Assembly (NCBI GenBank): GCA_038146985.1
Contig: JAYQSQ010000016.1
Location: 186,001 to 250,000, forward strand
DNA length: 64,000 nucleotides
Origin: JADHLJ01 sp038146985
GTDB lineage: Bacteria; Pseudomonadota; Alphaproteobacteria; Thalassobaculales; Thalassobaculaceae
Direction: 5' to 3'
Positions 59,399 to 64,000 of the stretch are shown in pieces. A program made the translations under genes and the position numbers. How positions within the stretch are numbered: the stretch's first letter is position 1; the number at the start of each line of letters is the position of its first letter. Below the pieces are notes generated by a model. It was not told the DNA's origin and did no database searches. It saw nothing but the letters and a program-made list of their open reading frames with translations.

Positions 59399-60805
59399 AT
59401 GGGGACAAGGACCGCCAGGAGAGCAAAATTGATCACTGGGGCGTTTGGGAAACGGGGGATCGGCAAGCGGCGGAACACCATCGCCGGTGTCGTGTTCTCC
59501 ACACTGGTCACATTGCTCATCGTCGGCGCCGTTTCTTTCAATGCGACGCCCGCGGCCGCACGCTATGCGTCGCTTGTCGTGGATGGCGACAGTGGAATGG
59601 AACTTTATTCCAGAAACGCCGACACGGAGAGATATCCCGCCTCGCTGACGAAGATCATGACGCTATACATGACCTTTGATGCCTTGCAGAGCGGCAAATG
59701 GACTCTCGAGACCCGGCTCAAGGTTTCCCAGCGGGCCTCCCGTCAGCCCCAGACCAGACTTGGTTTGAAGCCGGGCCAGACGATCACGGTGCAACAGGCG
59801 ATCCTCGCTCTGATTACGCGGTCCGCCAATGACGTGGCCACGGTCATCGGAGAAAATCTGGCCGGCACGGAATTGCGGTTTGCGGAGAAAATGACGCGGC
59901 GGGCAAAGGCGCTGGGTATGATCCGGACGACCTTCAGGAACGCATCCGGACTTCCGAACAAGGGCCAGGTGAGCACCGCCCGAGACATGGTCACCTTGGC
60001 CCAGGCGATTCGCCGGGATTTTCCCCGATACTACCCGTTGTTCCGGACCCAGGAGTTCCGTTTTAACGGCCGGGTCTTTAAGAACCACAACACGCTGCTC
60101 GGCCGCTACAATGGTACCGAGGGGATCAAGACCGGCTACACCAATGCCTCCGGCTACAATCTCGTCGCGTCGGTGAACCGTGACGGCAAGAAGCTGATAG
60201 GCGTGGTTTTCGGTGGAAAAACCAGCACTCAGCGGGACCGGCATATGATCCGGCTTCTCGACCGGGGCTTCGCCAAGATGACCGCGATCGCACAGTTGCC
60301 GACGCCGCCCCTGCCGCTCCCTAAACCGAGCGAGGAGACGGTTCAGGTGGCCGGCGCGGAGACGCCTACCGGTGTTGCGCGGGATCAGGCCGCCGGCGAA
60401 CACGCAGACACTCTTGCGTTCGGCGGGCAGTATTCGTCGGCCGAACCGCGCGCTGCAAAACAAGGGCGGATCACCGACAAGGCCAAATCCTCGGATTTTG
60501 AACCGCGGCAGCCGGAAGCCGTGCTACCGCGCCATTGGGGCATCCAGGTTGGTGCTTATTCGAGCGATGGCCCGGCGCGCGCCATCATCGTCACCGCCCG
60601 GGACCATCTCGGGCCGTCGCTCGGCCACGGACGCGAAAGGGTGGAGCGGGTCCATCGCCGGCACGGTACGATCTACCGGGCGAGAATCATGGGATTGCGC
60701 GAGGCCGAGGCGCGGGATGCCTGCGCCGTGCTGGTGACCAAGCATCTGCCCTGCGTGCCGGTTCCGGGTGACGTTACGGTCGCCTCGGCGGCGGAAGAAA
60801 ACTGA
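59399..60805 (+). CDS. D-alanyl-D-alanine carboxypeptidase with C-terminal SPOR domain
   Basis: Penicillin-binding protein of the DacA (S11) family, about 468 residues. A membrane/signal segment (TIAGVVFSTLVTLLIVGAVS) leads to the catalytic motifs SLTK (in PASLTKIMTLYM), SAN (RSANDVATVIGE) and KTG (EGIKTGYTNASGYN). A proline-rich linker and a SPOR-like domain (HWGIQVGAYSSDGPARAII to end) follow. It trims pentapeptide stems; SPOR domains bind denuded septal glycan. Start is uncertain: ATG 59399 has a weak ribosome site, while TTG 59429 sits 5 bases after AGGAGAG (59417-59423). Confidence 0.92.
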   Translation: MGTRTARRAKLITGAFGKRGIGKRRNTIAGVVFSTLVTLLIVGAVSFNATPAAARYASLVVDGDSGMELYSRNADTERYPASLTKIMTLYMTFDALQSGKWTLETRLKVSQRASRQPQTRLGLKPGQTITVQQAILALITRSANDVATVIGENLAGTELRFAEKMTRRAKALGMIRTTFRNASGLPNKGQVSTARDMVTLAQAIRRDFPRYYPLFRTQEFRFNGRVFKNHNTLLGRYNGTEGIKTGYTNASGYNLVASVNRDGKKLIGVVFGGKTSTQRDRHMIRLLDRGFAKMTAIAQLPTPPLPLPKPSEETVQVAGAETPTGVARDQAAGEHADTLAFGGQYSSAEPRAAKQGRITDKAKSSDFEPRQPEAVLPRHWGIQVGAYSSDGPARAIIVTARDHLGPSLGHGRERVERVHRRHGTIYRARIMGLREAEARDACAVLVTKHLPCVPVPGDVTVASAAEEN

Positions 60806-60811
60806 TTTGGT

Positions 60812-62197
60812 TTAGAACCGAGGCGGTTCCAGGCCGACCGCGCGCAACGCTTCAGCAAGGTCGCCCTTGAGGGCGGCGAGACCTGCCTCCGTGTCGGACT
60901 CGCACCGGGCGACCAGCACATCCTGCGTGTTGGAGGCACGAAGCAGCCACCATCCGTTCTCGTTCTTTACCCGCACCCCGTCGACCGTTGCGACCTCGAG
61001 ACCGGGGCGGCCCGCGAGCCAGCGCTTCACGTCCTCGACGGCGCTGAATTTCCGTTCTTCAGAGCACGGTAACCGCAGCTCCGGCGTGTTCACCGGCTGC
61101 GGCAGGCGATCGCGAATCACGGAGAGCGGTTCCGCGCGCCGGCTCAGGGTTTCGATCAGCCGGACCGCCGCGTAGAGCGCATCGTCAAAGCCGTAGTACC
61201 GGTCCTTGAAAAAGATGTGACCGCTCATTTCTCCCGCAAGTGGAGCGCCGGTCTCCGCCATGCGGGTCTTGATCAGGGAATGCCCGGTCCGCCACATCTC
61301 CGGCGTCCCGCCGAGTTCGGCAATACGGTCGAACAGCACCTGGCTGGCCTTGACGTCGGCGATGATTGTCGCGCCGGGGCGCTCGGCCAGCACATCCTCG
61401 GCCCAGATGGCGAGCAATTGGTCACCCCACAGGATACGGCCCTGATCATCGACCACGCCGATCCGGTCTCCATCGCCGTCGAAAGCGATGCCGAGGTCGG
61501 CCTTGGAGCGCCGGACGGTTTCGATCAGGGTTTCCAAGTTTTTCGCGACCGTTGGATCCGGGTGGTGGTTCGGAAAATCGCCGTCGACCTCGGGAAACAG
61601 GATCTGGTGCGTGCCGGGAAGGCGCGCGCACAGGGCTTCGGTCGCCGGTCCGGCCGCGCCGTTGCCGCAGTCCCAGACCACCGAGAGCGGACGCTGGGTC
61701 CGATTATCCTTCACCAACCGGGCGACATAGGCATCCGCGATATCCGCGTCGACAAGTTTACCGGTGCCGCGCGCGAAACCGCCCTCGGCGGCAAGCGGGC
61801 CGAGAGCCTGAATATCGACGCCAAAGAAGGGACCGGTGCCGAGCATCATCTTGAAGCCGTTGTAGTTGGGCGGATTGTGCGAACCGGTCACCATCACGCC
61901 GCCGCCCGTGCCGAGATGGTGGACGGCGAAATACAGTCCCGGGGTCGCGCAGCCGCCGACCCGGTGCACCGTAAGGCCGGTCGATGCAAGACCTTCGGCG
62001 AGCGCCTGCTCCATCGCCGGTGAACTGTGCCGGCCGTCGCGGCCCGTCACAACGCTGGTTCCGCCTTTCTCGACGATCCGGGTGCCGAACGCGCGACCGA
62101 TCGCGCGGGCATCGGTCTCGAACAGGGTGTCGTCGATCACCCCGCGGATGTCGTATTCGCGCAGCAGGGTGGGATGGAAAGCGTGCGCGTCACTCAT
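60812..62197 (-). CDS. Phosphomannomutase/phosphoglucomutase
   Basis: 461-residue alpha-D-phosphohexomutase of the AlgC/ManB type. The phosphoserine loop is VTGSHNPPNYNGFK (S106), the metal site AFDGDGDRIGVVD, the sugar loop GEMSGHIFFKDRYYGFDD and the phosphate site RASNTQDVLVARCES. It interconverts hexose-6- and 1-phosphates for sugar-nucleotide synthesis. Next to ugd and galU, so glucose-1-phosphate or mannose-1-phosphate supply for envelope polysaccharide is likely. Its start overlaps the ugd stop by four bases. Confidence 0.94.
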   Translation of the reverse strand: MSDAHAFHPTLLREYDIRGVIDDTLFETDARAIGRAFGTRIVEKGGTSVVTGRDGRHSSPAMEQALAEGLASTGLTVHRVGGCATPGLYFAVHHLGTGGGVMVTGSHNPPNYNGFKMMLGTGPFFGVDIQALGPLAAEGGFARGTGKLVDADIADAYVARLVKDNRTQRPLSVVWDCGNGAAGPATEALCARLPGTHQILFPEVDGDFPNHHPDPTVAKNLETLIETVRRSKADLGIAFDGDGDRIGVVDDQGRILWGDQLLAIWAEDVLAERPGATIIADVKASQVLFDRIAELGGTPEMWRTGHSLIKTRMAETGAPLAGEMSGHIFFKDRYYGFDDALYAAVRLIETLSRRAEPLSVIRDRLPQPVNTPELRLPCSEERKFSAVEDVKRWLAGRPGLEVATVDGVRVKNENGWWLLRASNTQDVLVARCESDTEAGLAALKGDLAEALRAVGLEPPRF

Positions 62198-63522
62198 GCC
62201 GTGGCTCCCGCACCGGATTTGCCGCGGCCGACGCAGCGATAGGTGAAGCCCGCCGCCTTCATTTCTTCCGGATTATAGACGTTGCGCAAATCCACCATGA
62301 CCGGCGCCTTCAGCAACGACTTGACCCGCGTAAGGTCGAGTCCCCGGAATTCGTTCCATTCCGTCAGCAGCGCCACGGCATCGGCCCCTTCCATGCTTTG
62401 GTAGGCGCTGTCGCACCAGGTAACGCGGGGCAGAAGCTGGCGCGCCTCGCCCATACCTTCCGGATCGTAGGCGCGGACCGAGGCCCCGGCCTCTTGAAGG
62501 GCAGGGATGATGTCGAGGCTCGGCGAATCCCTCATGTCGTCGGTGTTCGGCTTGAATGTCACGCCCAGGATCGAAATGGTCTTGCCCGCCACATCGCCGC
62601 CGCAGGCCTCGATGATCTTGGCCGCCATCGATTTCTTGCGCTTGTCGTTGATGTCCACCACGGTTTCGATAATCCGGAGCGGGGACCCCGCTTCCTGCGC
62701 GGTGCGGACGAGCGCGAGCGTGTCTTTCGGAAAACACGACCCGCCATAGCCAGGCCCCGGATGAAGGAACTTGCGTCCGATGCGGCCGTCGAGCCCGATT
62801 CCCCGGGCGACGTCGTGCACATCGGCGCCGACCTTCTCGCACAGATCGGCGACCTCGTTGATGAAGGTGATCTTGGTCGCGAGGAAGGTGTTGGCGGCGT
62901 ATTTGATCAGCTCGCTCGTCTCCAGTGACGTGAAAACGATCGGAGTCTCGATCAGGTAAAGCGGGCGGTACAACTCGCGCATGACCTGGCGGGCGCGATC
63001 GGAATCGGCGCCGATCACAACCCGGTCGGGCCGCATGAAATCGTTGATCGCGGCGCCTTCGCGAAGAAATTCGGGATTCGAGCAGACGTCAAAATCGGCA
63101 TCGGGGCGCGTCCTGCGGATGATCGCGGCAACCTCGCGCCCGGTGCCGACGGGAACCGTCGACTTGGTCACCACGACCGTGTAGCCGGTGATCGCGCCGG
63201 CGATTTCCTCGGCGGCGGCATGGACATAACTGAGGTCGGCATGGCCGTCTCCCCGGCGGCTCGGGGTGCCGACGGCAATGAACACGGCATCGGCATCGGC
63301 GACGGCGGAAGCCAGGTCGGTGGTGAAGCTGAGGCGTTCCGCCTTGACGTTGTTCGCGACCAGATCGTCGAGCCCGGGCTCGAAGATCGGGATTTCTCCG
63401 CGTTGAAGCATGGAGATCTTGGCTTCGTCCTTGTCGACGCAGACCACGTCGACGCCGAATTCGGAAAAGCAGGCGCCGGTCACCAGCCCGACATACCCGG
63501 TTCCGATCATCGCGATTCGCAT
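62194..63522 (-). CDS. ugd: UDP-glucose 6-dehydrogenase
   Basis: 442-residue NAD-dependent enzyme converting UDP-glucose to UDP-glucuronate. The Rossmann motif is MRIAMIGTGYVGLVTGACFS; NPEFLREGAAINDFMRPDRV, the catalytic cysteine in GPGYGGSCFPKDTLAL and the C-terminal LGVTFKPNTDDMRDSPSLDI are intact. It lies between galU, which makes its substrate, and the hexomutase. Confidence 0.96.
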   Translation of the reverse strand: MRIAMIGTGYVGLVTGACFSEFGVDVVCVDKDEAKISMLQRGEIPIFEPGLDDLVANNVKAERLSFTTDLASAVADADAVFIAVGTPSRRGDGHADLSYVHAAAEEIAGAITGYTVVVTKSTVPVGTGREVAAIIRRTRPDADFDVCSNPEFLREGAAINDFMRPDRVVIGADSDRARQVMRELYRPLYLIETPIVFTSLETSELIKYAANTFLATKITFINEVADLCEKVGADVHDVARGIGLDGRIGRKFLHPGPGYGGSCFPKDTLALVRTAQEAGSPLRIIETVVDINDKRKKSMAAKIIEACGGDVAGKTISILGVTFKPNTDDMRDSPSLDIIPALQEAGASVRAYDPEGMGEARQLLPRVTWCDSAYQSMEGADAVALLTEWNEFRGLDLTRVKSLLKAPVMVDLRNVYNPEEMKAAGFTYRCVGRGKSGAGATA

Positions 63523-63534
63523 AACAAGTCCCGC

Positions 63535-64000
63535 TTAGGAGAAAGAGGCAAGGATCCGCGAGACATCGTCCCGCATGTCGTCCCGGTCAAGGGCATAGGC
63601 AATATTCGCTTCCAAAAAACCGACCTTGCTGCCGCAATCGAAGCGGCGCCCCTCGAAGCGGTAACCGTTGAACGGCTGCAGGCCGAGTTGCCGGGAAAGC
63701 GAATCGGTCAACTGGATCTCTCCGCCGGCGCCACGCTCGAAGCGCCCGAGATCCTCGAAGACCTTCGGCTGAATGATATAGCGGCCAACCACCGCGAGAT
63801 TGGAAGGCGCGTCGGCAAGCTTGGGTTTTTCGATGAGGCCGCGCACCTCGATCAGGCGGTCCTTCACGTCACCGGGGGTGAGTACGCCGTAGGAGGATAC
63901 GTCCTCGTCGGGTACCTCCATGACCGCAACCATGTTGCCGCCGACATCGTTGTAAGCCTCGATCATCTGCTTCAGGCAGCCTTTTTCGGCCAGGATGAGG
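63535..64000 (-). CDS. galU: UTP-glucose-1-phosphate uridylyltransferase, C-terminal part (5' end outside window)
   Basis: The last ~155 residues of GalU, which makes UDP-glucose from UTP and glucose-1-phosphate. Visible are LILAEKGCLKQMIEAYNDVG at the window edge, then GNMVAVMEVPDEDVSSYGVL, GRYIIQPKVFEDL and the conserved GGEIQLTDSL and FDCGSKVGFLEANI. The reading frame stays open to 63999. The Met at 63966 is internal, not the start. It lies 12 bases upstream of ugd in transcription order. Confidence 0.94.
   Translation of the reverse strand, partial: LILAEKGCLKQMIEAYNDVGGNMVAVMEVPDEDVSSYGVLTPGDVKDRLIEVRGLIEKPKLADAPSNLAVVGRYIIQPKVFEDLGRFERGAGGEIQLTDSLSRQLGLQPFNGYRFEGRRFDCGSKVGFLEANIAYALDRDDMRDDVSRILASFS

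Overview
The window looks like a high-GC alphaproteobacterium, probably near Rhodospirillales. The evidence is the str-S10-spc-alpha order with adk between secY and rpsM, the clpS-clpA/phasin neighbourhood, an ATP12-type F1 assembly factor encoded after rarA/crcB/rluC, frequent GTG/TTG starts, and stop/start overlaps of the ATGA type. It is chromosomal and mostly housekeeping. I see no CRISPR array, prophage, transposase, tRNA or rRNA.

Layout. (1) 1-9449: 3' end of rpoB, rpoC, a terminator, a promoter, then rpsL-rpsG-fusA-tuf. (2) 9526-23622: rpsJ to secY-adk, then a near-consensus promoter and rpsM-rpsK-rpoA-rplQ, closed by a hairpin terminator. (3) 23841-32186: Do-type protease, rarA, an RNase H-fold-like unknown, crcB, an RluC-type pseudouridine synthase, HAD phosphatase, AsmA-like protein and ATP12 chaperone, all tightly packed on +. 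(4) 32254-35120: acyl-CoA carboxylase beta chain translationally coupled to a membrane class III nucleotide cyclase. (5) 35229-43333: MFS transporter, hydrolase, a structured leader before a universal stress protein, rnhA-thrB-ispH on minus, a lipoprotein, and a second carboxylase beta chain. (6) 43474-48162: tandem glycine riboswitch and gcvT-gcvH-gcvP. (7) 48196-55598: type III polyketide synthase with an ICMT-like methyltransferase, GMC oxidoreductase, SMP-30 protein, thioesterase, RidA protein, GNAT-fold protein, a 61-residue HTH-like protein and a candidate small RNA. (8) 55692-64000: clpA, clpS and phasin on minus, a D-Ala-D-Ala carboxypeptidase with a SPOR domain on +, then phosphomannomutase, UDP-glucose dehydrogenase and the 3' part of galU on minus, supplying sugar nucleotides for envelope polysaccharide.

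Quality. rpoB, rpoC, fusA, tuf, gcvP, clpA and clpS are interrupted by about 30 one- or two-base indels. I placed each one by comparing the frames with the conserved protein sequence. Correcting them restores normal lengths (EF-Tu 396, EF-G 691, RpoC 1391, GcvP 960, ClpA about 779 residues). These are almost certainly consensus errors, so the genes are annotated as single CDSs.

I found no clearly new multi-gene system. The best leads are the multi-hairpin RNA candidate with pyrimidine-rich loops (53329-53452), the 8-codon ORF plus terminator ahead of the stress-protein gene, the PKS-methyltransferase pair, and TGC-rich dyads near the phasin promoter and the small HTH-like gene.
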